Positions 7,002-14,656 of a stretch of DNA of 19,519 bases are shown one piece after another. Numbering within the stretch: position 1 is the stretch's first letter; each line of letters starts with the position of its first letter. Both the position numbers and the translations under genes were made by a program. The stretch is taken from assembly GCA_009885605.1 (NCBI GenBank), contig VFKK01000306.1, forward strand, positions 1 to 19,519, given 5' to 3'. The notes below the pieces were generated by a model that made no database searches, was not told the DNA's origin, and saw only the letters and a program-made list of their open reading frames with translations. Source of the stretch: Cyclobacteriaceae bacterium. Its GTDB lineage: Bacteria; Bacteroidota; Bacteroidia; Cytophagales; Cyclobacteriaceae.

Positions 7002-8050
7002 CTGGCATTTGAGACAAACTCCCTGAATTTTTTCTCTGCATCGAGCTTACAAATCAACAGCACATTATCAGATTCATTGATCAGATAATTGTCCAATCCT
7101 TGTACTACGACCAACTTGTCCCCATTAACTTTTATATAGGAGTTGGAAGTATCATAAAGAATTGCATTTGCCTCGATCACATTGTTAAACTCGTCTTTTG
7201 GACTTAATTCATGAAGGCTGTTCCAGGATCCAAGATCAGACCAGCCAAAATCACCCAGAATCATATAGACTTGGTTTGATTTTTCAAGGATCCCGTAATC
7301 AATGGAGATATTTTTCACCTGCATGTAGGCTCTGGTGATGTACTCATATTCGCCCGGTGTTCCCAAAAAGCTCAATCCATCTTCAAAAACTTCTGCCAGA
7401 TCCGGCATGTAGGCCTGAATGGCATTGATCAAACTGCTGGCTTTCCATACGAACATACCTGAGTTCCAGACAAAATCTCCGCTATCAATAAATGTTTTTG
7501 CAAGCTTTAAATTTGGCTTTTCGGTAAAAGTTTTAACCTTAAGTGTATCCTCGGATGAATTATCGTGATATTGGATATATCCATAACCCGTTTCAGCTCT
7601 GTTTGGTCTGATCCCGATTGTGATCAGTCTTCCGGGAATTTTAGCAGCTTCGACTGCTTTGAGAATTGTGTCTGTAAATTTCTTTTCCTGCAAAATCAAG
7701 TGATCCGCCGGGGTCACGACAAGATTTGCTTCGGGATCAAGTGCATGAATCTTATATGCGGCATAGGCGATGCACGTTGCCGTATTTTTCCGGGAAGGTT
7801 CTATGAAAATCTGGCTGTCTTCAAGTTCGGGAAGTTGCTCCTTTACCAAATCGACATATTTGCGGTAAGTCACGATCCTAAACTGATCTAACTCTGCAAT
7901 TTCCCGGAATCTATCAAAAGTCATCTGAAGCAGGCTTCTACCTGTACCCAGAATGTCTAAAAATTGCTTTGGTCTGCGTCGTCTACTGTACGGCCAGAAT
8001 CTTGATCCGATTCCTCCAGCCATGATGACGATATAAGGTTTGTCCTGCAT
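6977..8050 (-). CDS. manC: Mannose-1-phosphate guanylyltransferase
   Basis: This enzyme makes GDP-mannose from mannose 1-phosphate and GTP in the cytoplasm. The 357 residues hold the nucleotidyltransferase signature IMAGGIGSRFWPYSR (9–23) followed by RRPKQFLDI. They also hold the VTPADHLI segment that binds metal and nucleotide, the sugar-binding region FTEKPNL, the FVWNSGMFVWKA motif, and DYGILEKS and FGWSDLGSWNSL near the C-terminus. It stops after this domain and lacks the fused cupin-type phosphomannose isomerase found in bifunctional ManC/AlgA proteins. The gene follows kdsD with an 8-bp gap, so the two are almost certainly one transcript. GDP-mannose would feed O-antigen, exopolysaccharide or polyprenyl-mannose synthesis. 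Confidence 0.95.
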   Translation of the reverse strand: MQDKPYIVIMAGGIGSRFWPYSRRRRPKQFLDILGTGRSLLQMTFDRFREIAELDQFRIVTYRKYVDLVKEQLPELEDSQIFIEPSRKNTATCIAYAAYKIHALDPEANLVVTPADHLILQEKKFTDTILKAVEAAKIPGRLITIGIRPNRAETGYGYIQYHDNSSEDTLKVKTFTEKPNLKLAKTFIDSGDFVWNSGMFVWKASSLINAIQAYMPDLAEVFEDGLSFLGTPGEYEYITRAYMQVKNISIDYGILEKSNQVYMILGDFGWSDLGSWNSLHELSPKDEFNNVIEANAILYDTSNSYIKVNGDKLVVVQGLDNYLINESDNVLLICKLDAEKKFREFVSNARKKGDDFI

Positions 8051-8058
8051 TCTTTATG

Positions 8059-9027
8059 TTATACTATTCCTTCCTTCATTAATTCATGAATATGAACAAA
8101 ACCTGCGATTTTATCTCCATCCATCGCGACGAGTTGAGTGATATTATGATTTCTCATCATATTCAGTGCACGAATGGCGAATTCATCGGATGAAATTGTT
8201 TTCGGATTAACGGTCATGATATCTGAAGCTCGAAGGGACTGAATGTCCAATGTCTTTTGAAGCATTCTTCTCAAATCCCCATCGGTGATAATTCCTTTTA
8301 GATGGTCTTCCTCGTCGACCACTGCGGTAGCGCCAAGTCTTTTACCGGAAATCTCCAAAATTACCTCAGCCAGACCTGCAGACTCTTTCACTTTCGGAAT
8401 CAATTGGGCGTCTAAAAGATCTTCAACTTTCAGATACAATTGTTTTCCCAGCGATCCTCCCGGGTGGTATTTGGCAAAATCCTGAGGAGTAAAACCTCGT
8501 GCTTCAAGAAGGCAAATTGCCAGTGCATCGCCCAAGGCCAAATGTGCAGATGTGCTGGTGGTGGGAGCTAAATTATTTGGGCAGGCCTCTTCCTCAATCG
8601 TTGCATTTAACACATATTCAGCCTGATCCGCCAGATAGCTTGAGGTATTACTGACTAAAGCCACAAGTACCGAACCCAGATTCTTCAAAAGAGGAACCAG
8701 CACTTTGATCTCAGGCGTATTTCCACTTTTTGATATGCAAATGACGATATCTTCTTCCTGGATCATTCCTAAATCGCCATGGATCGCATCTGCCGCGTGC
8801 ATGAACAAAGCGGGCGTACCGGTAGAATTCAGCGTTGCAACAATTTTGTTAGCGATGATGGCACTTTTGCCAATTCCTGTAATCACGACTCTTCCCTTTG
8901 AGTTGAGAATCCTTTCTACACATGCCTCAAAATCGCCGTCCAGATAATCCACTAATTTTAAAATCGCTCCAGCCTCATTTTGCAGGACTCTGGTGGCTGT
9001 ATTTCTAATATTTTTAGCTAAATTCAA
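8059..9027 (-). CDS. kdsD: Arabinose-5-phosphate isomerase, KpsF/GutQ family (SIS + two CBS domains)
   Basis: The protein interconverts ribulose 5-phosphate and arabinose 5-phosphate, the first step toward Kdo for lipopolysaccharide. The 322 residues are of normal family length. The SIS domain has ITGIGKSA (49–56), HGDLGMI (83–89), the phosphosugar-binding ISKSGNT (98–104) and the family-specific stretches APTTSTSAHLALGDALA (154–170) and FAKYHPGGSLGKQL (184–197). Two CBS domains follow, at about 203–258 and 265–322. They show the usual G-I-I-T-D-G-D-L-R-R pattern at the end of the first. The start at 9027 fits relatives. It is the first gene of a kdsD–manC unit and is divergent from recQ, with a TAnnTTTG element 33 nt upstream. 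Confidence 0.93.
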   Translation of the reverse strand: MNLAKNIRNTATRVLQNEAGAILKLVDYLDGDFEACVERILNSKGRVVITGIGKSAIIANKIVATLNSTGTPALFMHAADAIHGDLGMIQEEDIVICISKSGNTPEIKVLVPLLKNLGSVLVALVSNTSSYLADQAEYVLNATIEEEACPNNLAPTTSTSAHLALGDALAICLLEARGFTPQDFAKYHPGGSLGKQLYLKVEDLLDAQLIPKVKESAGLAEVILEISGKRLGATAVVDEEDHLKGIITDGDLRRMLQKTLDIQSLRASDIMTVNPKTISSDEFAIRALNMMRNHNITQLVAMDGDKIAGFVHIHELMKEGIV

Positions 9028-9059
9028 TTTTACCTGAGTTAAGGATTTATTTCCGCAGA

Positions 9060-9067
9060 CAAAGGTA
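9060..9067 (-). promoter_or_regulatory. Putative −7 element TACCTTTG for kdsD–manC
   Basis: This is an exact TAnnTTTG match on the minus strand, 33 nt before the kdsD ATG, in the 99-bp gap between kdsD and recQ. The −33 box is not obvious. A short palindrome lies where it would be. Confidence 0.45.
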
Positions 9068-9084
9068 TAAAGATATAAATCATT

Positions 9085-9096
9085 CCTGTTTACAGG
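9085..9096. promoter_or_regulatory. Short palindrome CCTGT-TT-ACAGG between kdsD and recQ
   Basis: The 5-bp arms are perfect around a TT centre. The site is 18 bp upstream of the kdsD −7 element, overlapping the expected −33 position, and about 30 bp upstream of the recQ start. It could be an operator for one or both divergent genes, but a 12-bp palindrome can arise by chance. Confidence 0.25.
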
Positions 9097-9126
9097 CTCT
9101 CAGCATCCATTAACACCCTAAGTCTT

Positions 9127-11304
9127 GTGGAGGATAAAGTAAAAGCAGAACTAAAGAAAATCTTTGGCTTCGGTCAGTTCCGTGGCAATCAGGAGATAAT
9201 CGTGGACAACCTGCTTAATAAGAGAAATACATTTGTAATCATGCCAACTGGTGCAGGAAAGTCACTGTGCTACCAGCTTCCGGCAGTTGTATCCGAGGGA
9301 ACGGCCATCGTCATTTCTCCTTTGATCGCTTTGATGAAAAATCAGGTAGATCAGCTCAATGCGATTGGCGTCAATGCGCATTTTCTTAATTCAACCCTGA
9401 ACAAATCCGAAGCTAATAAGGTAAAAAGTGAGGTTTTGAAAAAACTCACGAAGCTACTTTATGTCGCTCCCGAATCCTTAACGAAGGAAGAGAATATTGC
9501 TTTTCTTAAGTCTGCGCATTTGAGTTTTGTTGCAATTGATGAAGCACATTGTATTTCCGAATGGGGACATGATTTCCGCCCGGAATACCGTAGGATCAAA
9601 TCCATCGTTGCTCAGATCGCTCCTAATCTTCCAATAATTGCTCTTACCGCGACTGCGACTCCAAAGGTACAGCAGGATATTCAGCGCAATCTTCAGATGG
9701 AGGAAGCTGATCTTTTCAAATCATCTTTTAACCGGACAAATCTCTTTTATGAGGTCCGACCAAAAGTGAAAAATGAGTCTAAAAAGGCGCTGATCAAGTT
9801 TATCAAACAACATAAAGGCAAGTCTGGAATCATCTACTGCCTGAGTCGAAAAAAAGTAGAAGAGATTGCTGAATTGCTGAAAGTGAATCAGATTAATGCC
9901 GCTCCTTATCATGCTGGCTTGGATTCACCTATCCGGATCAAAAATCAGGATGACTTCCTCAATGAGGAATTGGATGTGATCGTCGCAACCATTGCTTTTG
10001 GAATGGGGATCGACAAACCGGATGTACGGTATGTAATTCACTATGACGTGCCGAAATCACTTGAAGGATATTATCAGGAAACTGGCCGGGCAGGTAGAGA
10101 TGGACTCGAAGGTCATTGCTTGATGTTTTACCGACACGAGGACATCGTCAAGCTTGACAAATTCAACAAAGATAAAGCAGTCACAGAGCGCGAAAATGCC
10201 AAAATTCTACTTCAGGAAATGGCGGCTTATTCAGAAACCGGAGTTTGCAGAAGGAAATTTATTCTGAATTACTTCGGAGAAATCATGCACGACGACTGCG
10301 GATTCTGCGATAATTGTAAGCGTGAGCGTGAAACTTTCTCAGGAATGGAATTGCTCGTCACGGCGCTCGAAGCAGTCAAACAAACAAATGAGCGCTTTGG
10401 CTTGGATCATTTGGTAAATGTTATTCAAGGCGAAATCAACGATTATACTGAAAGCTACAAGCACAGTTCTCTCGATGTTTTTGGTAAAGGCAAAGACGAA
10501 AGTGAAAAAACATGGACGACAGTAATCCGTCAGGCAATGATCCTCGATTTCCTTGAAAAAGATATCGAGAATTATGGAATCTTGCGATTGACTGAAAAGG
10601 GTAATGAATTTCTAGAAGCACCTTACGTGGTCGAATTGTATCGTGACCAGGATTTTGCCAAAATGATGGAAGCAGATCAAGCCGAAATCGATATCAGTAC
10701 CGGAGTGGCCTATGACGAGAAGCTTTTTGACCTGCTGAAAGCGGAAAGAAAGAAAGTTGCAAAATCAAAAAACCTTCCTCCCTATATCATCTTCCAGGAT
10801 CCTTCTTTGGAAGAAATGGCTACAGTTTATCCGATTTCGAAAGAAGAACTGGCGCAAATCAATGGCGTTGGTATGGGAAAAGTCGCTAAATTCGGAGCTC
10901 CGTTTCTGAAAGTAATTTCGGCATATGTGGAGGAGAACGATATCGAAACTGCTGCGGAAGTGGTGGTAAAATCGTCGGGTGTCCGATCCAAAGTGAAGAT
11001 TTCAATCATCCAGCAAATAGATCGAAAAGTCGATCTTGATGAAATCGCTGAAAATCTCAATATCAGCATGGGTGAATTGCTTCACGAAATAGAGCAAATT
11101 ATTTACAGCGGAACGAAACTTAATATCGATTACTACATTCATCACATCATGGATGAGGAGCGTGAGGATTTGCTCCATGATTACTTTATGAATGCAGAAA
11201 CAGATCAAATAAAAGTGGCATTGGATGAACTTGCCGACCAGGACTTTGCAGAGGATGAATTGCGGGTCTATCGGGTCAAGTTTATCTCGGAGCACGCCAA
11301 TTAA
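9127..11304 (+). CDS. recQ: ATP-dependent DNA helicase RecQ
   Basis: This 725-residue 3'–5' helicase acts in recombination and repair of stalled forks. The Walker A TGAGKS (41–46), DEAH box (138–141) with CISEWGHDFRPEYR, TATATP (174–179) and motif VI YYQETGRAGRDG (315–326) are complete. The RQC zinc site is C374, C391, C394 and C397, followed by a winged helix. An HRDC domain lies at about 530–605. From about 617 onward is a helix-turn-helix extension common in RecQ of Bacteroidota, absent from E. coli RecQ. The start is GTG at 9127. No in-frame ATG exists between the upstream stop and residue 39, which is inside the helicase core, so the non-ATG start is forced. It is probably the first gene of an operon with purD (14-bp gap), ricT and gldH. 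Confidence 0.95.
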   Translation: MEDKVKAELKKIFGFGQFRGNQEIIVDNLLNKRNTFVIMPTGAGKSLCYQLPAVVSEGTAIVISPLIALMKNQVDQLNAIGVNAHFLNSTLNKSEANKVKSEVLKKLTKLLYVAPESLTKEENIAFLKSAHLSFVAIDEAHCISEWGHDFRPEYRRIKSIVAQIAPNLPIIALTATATPKVQQDIQRNLQMEEADLFKSSFNRTNLFYEVRPKVKNESKKALIKFIKQHKGKSGIIYCLSRKKVEEIAELLKVNQINAAPYHAGLDSPIRIKNQDDFLNEELDVIVATIAFGMGIDKPDVRYVIHYDVPKSLEGYYQETGRAGRDGLEGHCLMFYRHEDIVKLDKFNKDKAVTERENAKILLQEMAAYSETGVCRRKFILNYFGEIMHDDCGFCDNCKRERETFSGMELLVTALEAVKQTNERFGLDHLVNVIQGEINDYTESYKHSSLDVFGKGKDESEKTWTTVIRQAMILDFLEKDIENYGILRLTEKGNEFLEAPYVVELYRDQDFAKMMEADQAEIDISTGVAYDEKLFDLLKAERKKVAKSKNLPPYIIFQDPSLEEMATVYPISKEELAQINGVGMGKVAKFGAPFLKVISAYVEENDIETAAEVVVKSSGVRSKVKISIIQQIDRKVDLDEIAENLNISMGELLHEIEQIIYSGTKLNIDYYIHHIMDEEREDLLHDYFMNAETDQIKVALDELADQDFAEDELRVYRVKFISEHAN

Positions 11305-11318
11305 CCTGAATTAAGTCA

Positions 11319-12608
11319 ATGAATATACTCTTGCTTGGAAGCGGAGGCAGAGAACATGCCTTTGCCTGGAAAATCGTACAAAGCTCCGATTGCACCCAAT
11401 TGTTTATAGCTCCGGGAAATGCCGGAACTGCTGAAATCGCGACCAACGTATCTATCTCAGTTACCGATTTTGAAGGAATCCGCGATTTTATCAACTCAAA
11501 TAATATTGACCTCGTAGTGGTCGGACCAGAAGAGCCTTTGGTAAAAGGTTTGGTCGATTATTTGCAAAATGAACTATCAACAGCAAAAACTCCGGTTGTC
11601 GGCCCTTCTCAATTGGGCGCCACCCTGGAAGGAAGCAAAGATTTTTCGAAGCGATTCATGCAGCGAAACAATATTCCGACGGCAGCTTACGAAACATTCA
11701 ATCCAGATCAGATCGAGGCGGGAATTGTATACCTGAAGAAGCAAAAACTCCCCATTGTACTTAAAGCTGATGGATTGGCGGCCGGAAAAGGTGTGCTGAT
11801 TTGTCTTACGCTGGAAGAAGCAATTTCTTCCTTAAAAGAAATGCTGCTCGACCAGAAATTTGGTGAGGCTAGTTCCAAAGTCGTAATAGAGGAGTTTTTG
11901 ACAGGAATTGAACTTTCTGTTTTTGTGGCGACAGATGGTAAAAGCTATAAAATTTTGCCGGAGGCGAAAGATTACAAACGAATCGGCGAAGGAGATACCG
12001 GATTGAATACTGGCGGAATGGGTGCTATCAGTCCGGTGATTTTCGCAGATGCAGCTTTTATGAAAAAAGTGGAAGAGCGTGTAGTAATTCCAACTGTCGA
12101 AGGACTTGCAAAAGAAAATATCCCATACAAAGGCTTTCTTTTCATTGGGTTGATGAATAACGAAGGAGATCCTTTCGTCATTGAATACAATGTGAGAATG
12201 GGCGACCCGGAAACGGAAGCTGTTTTACCAAGAATTGAAAGTGATTTCCTTGGTTTGCTTCATGGAATTGCCACTGGAACATTGGACAAATACGAAATGA
12301 AAATTTCACCTGATTACTCCACAACGGTGGTGATGGTAAGCGGTGGCTATCCTGGTTCTTACGAGAAAGGTTTCCCGATTTCTCTACCAAAATCCTCGGA
12401 GGGAAGCGAGATTTTTCACGCAGGAACTACTCGAAACAGCAAAGGAGAACTTGTAAATCAAGGAGGAAGAGTGATAGCGGTAACAGGAAAAGGAAAAACC
12501 CTGAACGAGGCCCTGACGAATGCATTTGAAACTGTAAAAGGAATTAACTGGGAAAAGGCCTATTATAGAAAGGATATCGGACAAGATATTCTCAACTTGA
12601 TGAAATAA
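11319..12608 (+). CDS. purD: Phosphoribosylamine–glycine ligase (GAR synthetase)
   Basis: The enzyme joins glycine to 5-phosphoribosylamine with ATP, the second step of purine synthesis. The 429 residues are the standard length. The N-domain starts MNILLLGSGGREHA, the phosphate-binding loop of the family. The ATP-grasp domain shows VLKADGLAAGKGV (147–159), EGDTGLNTGGMGAISP and the metal-binding EYNVRMGDPETEAVLPR. The C-terminal domain carries the VMVSGGYPGSY region. It starts 14 bp after recQ and is followed by ricT after 40 bp, consistent with one transcript. No purine riboswitch or separate promoter is visible in the gaps, so its expression seems tied to recQ. Confidence 0.97.
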   Translation: MNILLLGSGGREHAFAWKIVQSSDCTQLFIAPGNAGTAEIATNVSISVTDFEGIRDFINSNNIDLVVVGPEEPLVKGLVDYLQNELSTAKTPVVGPSQLGATLEGSKDFSKRFMQRNNIPTAAYETFNPDQIEAGIVYLKKQKLPIVLKADGLAAGKGVLICLTLEEAISSLKEMLLDQKFGEASSKVVIEEFLTGIELSVFVATDGKSYKILPEAKDYKRIGEGDTGLNTGGMGAISPVIFADAAFMKKVEERVVIPTVEGLAKENIPYKGFLFIGLMNNEGDPFVIEYNVRMGDPETEAVLPRIESDFLGLLHGIATGTLDKYEMKISPDYSTTVVMVSGGYPGSYEKGFPISLPKSSEGSEIFHAGTTRNSKGELVNQGGRVIAVTGKGKTLNEALTNAFETVKGINWEKAYYRKDIGQDILNLMK

Positions 12609-12648
12609 TCCCAAAACTACCCAGGGCTAAGCTCTGTAAATATAAATT

Positions 12649-14145
12649 ATGGCTGGATGTACTACTTGCTCTACCACCTCAACAGGAGGTTCCGGGGGCT
12701 GCCAAAATAACGGCACCTGCGGCACGAGCGATTGCAATAAAATGAATTCCTTCGACTGGCTTTCCCATATGGGGATTCCGGAAGTTGACAACTTCGACAT
12801 CGTCGAAATCAAATTCAAAGGAGGAAGAAAAGAATATTATCGAAACGTCGATTATCTCGGTTTGAATACCGGTGATCCCGTGGTCGTGGACGTGCCAAGC
12901 GGACATCACATCGGCTATATTTCCCTTCAGGGTGAACTGGTTCGATTACAAATGCAAAAGCGAAAAGTAAGAGATGATGATAATATTTTAAGAATCTACC
13001 GTGTCGCCACTCAAAAAGACATGGAAAAATGGGAAGAAGCTAAAAACCGCGAAATCCCTACTCTTTATCGATGCAAGCAAATCATCGATGAGCTCAAATT
13101 GTCCATGAAAATGTCGGACATCGAATATCAAGCCGACAACTCAAAAGCAACATTTTACTATTCAGCAGAGGACAGGATTGATTTCCGGGAACTCATCAAA
13201 ATCCTCGCCGGGGAATTCAAAATCCGCGTGGAAATGCGTCAAATTAGCCTCCGCCAAGAAGCGGGAAGATTGGGCGGCATCGGCGTTTGCGGACGTGAAC
13301 TTTGCTGCTCCACCTGGTTGGTTGATTTCAAAAATGTAAGCACTTCTGCCGCCCGATATCAGAATCTGTCTTTAAATCCTGGCAAACTCAGCGGCCAATG
13401 CGGAAGGCTGAAATGCTGCCTGAATTATGAACTTGACACGTATATGGATGCCATAAAAGACATCCCGACGGTTGAGCGACCTTTGATGACAGAAGTGGGC
13501 CCGGCAAAACTTCAGAAGACCGATATTTTTCGAAAACTCATGTGGTTCAGCTACAATAATGACAACGATTGGCATAGCATCACGTGTGATCGGGTAAAGG
13601 AAATTCTTGAACTTAATACTAAAAACATCAAGGTTTTCAACCTCAAAGTAAATCAATCAACAGATATCGAAGATCTTGCGGCTAAATCTACGCGAGAACT
13701 TGAGCTCTTGGATAAGAAATTCTCCAACAAAAAGAAAAAGCCAAAAAACAGAGAACGAAATGATCAGGTGACTCCCGATGCTCAGGTAAAACCATCGCCT
13801 GCAACACCAAGACCACAGCCACTACCCCAAGTAGCAAAGCAAGAAGGTCCTCGTCCTGCCGGGGAGTTTAAAAAGAAGAAAAACAAGAACCGAAACAAAA
13901 ATCGGAATGCACAGCCTGGTGGTCAGCCTCAAGCTGGCCTACCACAGTCCAATCAACCAAATCCCCAGAATCAGCCCAGAGACCAAAGCGCAAATCCGCC
14001 GCGTGAAACGAGACCGGCGCCTCCTCAAGGCGAAGCAAAACCAATGACTAAAGCTCCGGAGCAGAATCAGGAGGCAAAAAAGAAATTCCCTCCACGAAGA
14101 AATCAAGGTCCTAATCCAAATAACTCAGGCAATGAGCAAGGTTAA
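12649..14145 (+). CDS. ricT: PSP1-domain protein, RicT (YaaT) homologue with long basic C-terminal tail
   Basis: RicT belongs, in Bacillus, to the RicA–RicF–RicT complex, which binds 4Fe-4S clusters and affects RNA processing and development. Here 498 residues begin with a Cys-rich stretch (C4, C7, C18, C24, C29). The PSP1 domain follows, with the paired cysteine motifs CGRELCC (214–220) and CGRLKCC (251–257). The last 140 or so residues, from about 360, are low complexity, rich in K, R, P, Q and N, with runs such as KKKKPKNRERN and KKKKNKNRNKNRN, and look disordered and nucleic-acid binding. The tail is Bacteroidota-style and absent from Bacillus RicT. No ricA or ricF is seen here. The gene ends 14 bp inside gldH, so they are probably coupled. 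Function in this phylum is inferred only. Confidence 0.88.
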   Translation: MAGCTTCSTTSTGGSGGCQNNGTCGTSDCNKMNSFDWLSHMGIPEVDNFDIVEIKFKGGRKEYYRNVDYLGLNTGDPVVVDVPSGHHIGYISLQGELVRLQMQKRKVRDDDNILRIYRVATQKDMEKWEEAKNREIPTLYRCKQIIDELKLSMKMSDIEYQADNSKATFYYSAEDRIDFRELIKILAGEFKIRVEMRQISLRQEAGRLGGIGVCGRELCCSTWLVDFKNVSTSAARYQNLSLNPGKLSGQCGRLKCCLNYELDTYMDAIKDIPTVERPLMTEVGPAKLQKTDIFRKLMWFSYNNDNDWHSITCDRVKEILELNTKNIKVFNLKVNQSTDIEDLAAKSTRELELLDKKFSNKKKKPKNRERNDQVTPDAQVKPSPATPRPQPLPQVAKQEGPRPAGEFKKKKNKNRNKNRNAQPGGQPQAGLPQSNQPNPQNQPRDQSANPPRETRPAPPQGEAKPMTKAPEQNQEAKKKFPPRRNQGPNPNNSGNEQG

Positions 14146-14587
14146 AATCATTCTGTTTTTCTTTCTTGTCACTTTGACATTTGGATGCTCAGATGATAGA
14201 ATTTACGAAGATTTTCAGGCTGTTGCTTCTGGAAATTGGGGAATACAGGACACCCTGAGATTTGACTTGGTAGATCTAGAACTGGACGGAAGAAAAAGCA
14301 TGATTGCAGTACGATTCAATGAAAGTTACTCCTTCTCAAATTGCTACGTTAGAGTCATCAGCTACGATTCGGCTGGTGTGATATTGGAAAATAAGTTAGT
14401 GAATGTGCCTTTGTTTGACTCCAAATCAGGGGAACCACTTGGAAAAGGAATTGGAAGCACTTACACGAAGTATGATACGCTCCCTTTCAGTTTTAAGCCT
14501 GAAACCAGAAGCTTAACGTTTTTACAATATATGAGAACTGATCAGCTGACAGGAATTGAAGCCATCGGATTAAAAATTCTGAAATAG
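14132..14587 (+). CDS. gldH: Gliding motility lipoprotein GldH
   Basis: The 151-residue protein has a lipoprotein signal peptide with the lipidation cysteine at C19 (LTFG before C). The −3 residue is T rather than the usual L, with L at −4. The mature part matches GldH in its landmarks: a start with W and F residues, RFNESYSFSNCYVRV in the middle, a glycine-rich GKGIGSTYT and the closing QYMRTDQLTGIEAIGLKI. In Flavobacterium johnsoniae GldH is needed for gliding and surface adhesin movement associated with the type 9 secretion system, but its exact job is unknown. Its position directly after a RicT homologue is a recurrent Bacteroidota arrangement and supports the call. It is the last gene of the recQ–purD–ricT–gldH run and is followed by a strong terminator. 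Confidence 0.87.
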   Translation: MSKVKIILFFFLVTLTFGCSDDRIYEDFQAVASGNWGIQDTLRFDLVDLELDGRKSMIAVRFNESYSFSNCYVRVISYDSAGVILENKLVNVPLFDSKSGEPLGKGIGSTYTKYDTLPFSFKPETRSLTFLQYMRTDQLTGIEAIGLKILK

Positions 14588-14602
14588 TAAGATCTCAAAA
14601 TC

Positions 14603-14638
14603 AAAAAAGCCTCATTTTGATTCAGGATGAGGCTTTTT
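14603..14638. terminator. Bidirectional intrinsic terminator
   Basis: The perfect 12-bp stem AAAAAGCCTCAT/ATGAGGCTTTTT encloses an 11-nt loop, with A- and T-tracts on the two sides. It lies between the convergent ends of gldH and pgi and would end transcripts from both strands. Confidence 0.9.
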
Positions 14639-14656
14639 AGTATTCAAGTTATTGAT

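Noticed and set aside
7565..7891. 108-codon plus-strand open frame inside manC
   Set aside because: It is antisense to a conserved enzyme gene, Cys- and Phe-rich by reverse complement, with no family resemblance.
12622..12636. Small dyad CAGGGCTAAGCTCTG between purD and ricT
   Set aside because: It forms only six pairs including a G·U with a 3-nt loop and has no T-tract. It does not qualify as a terminator or known riboswitch.
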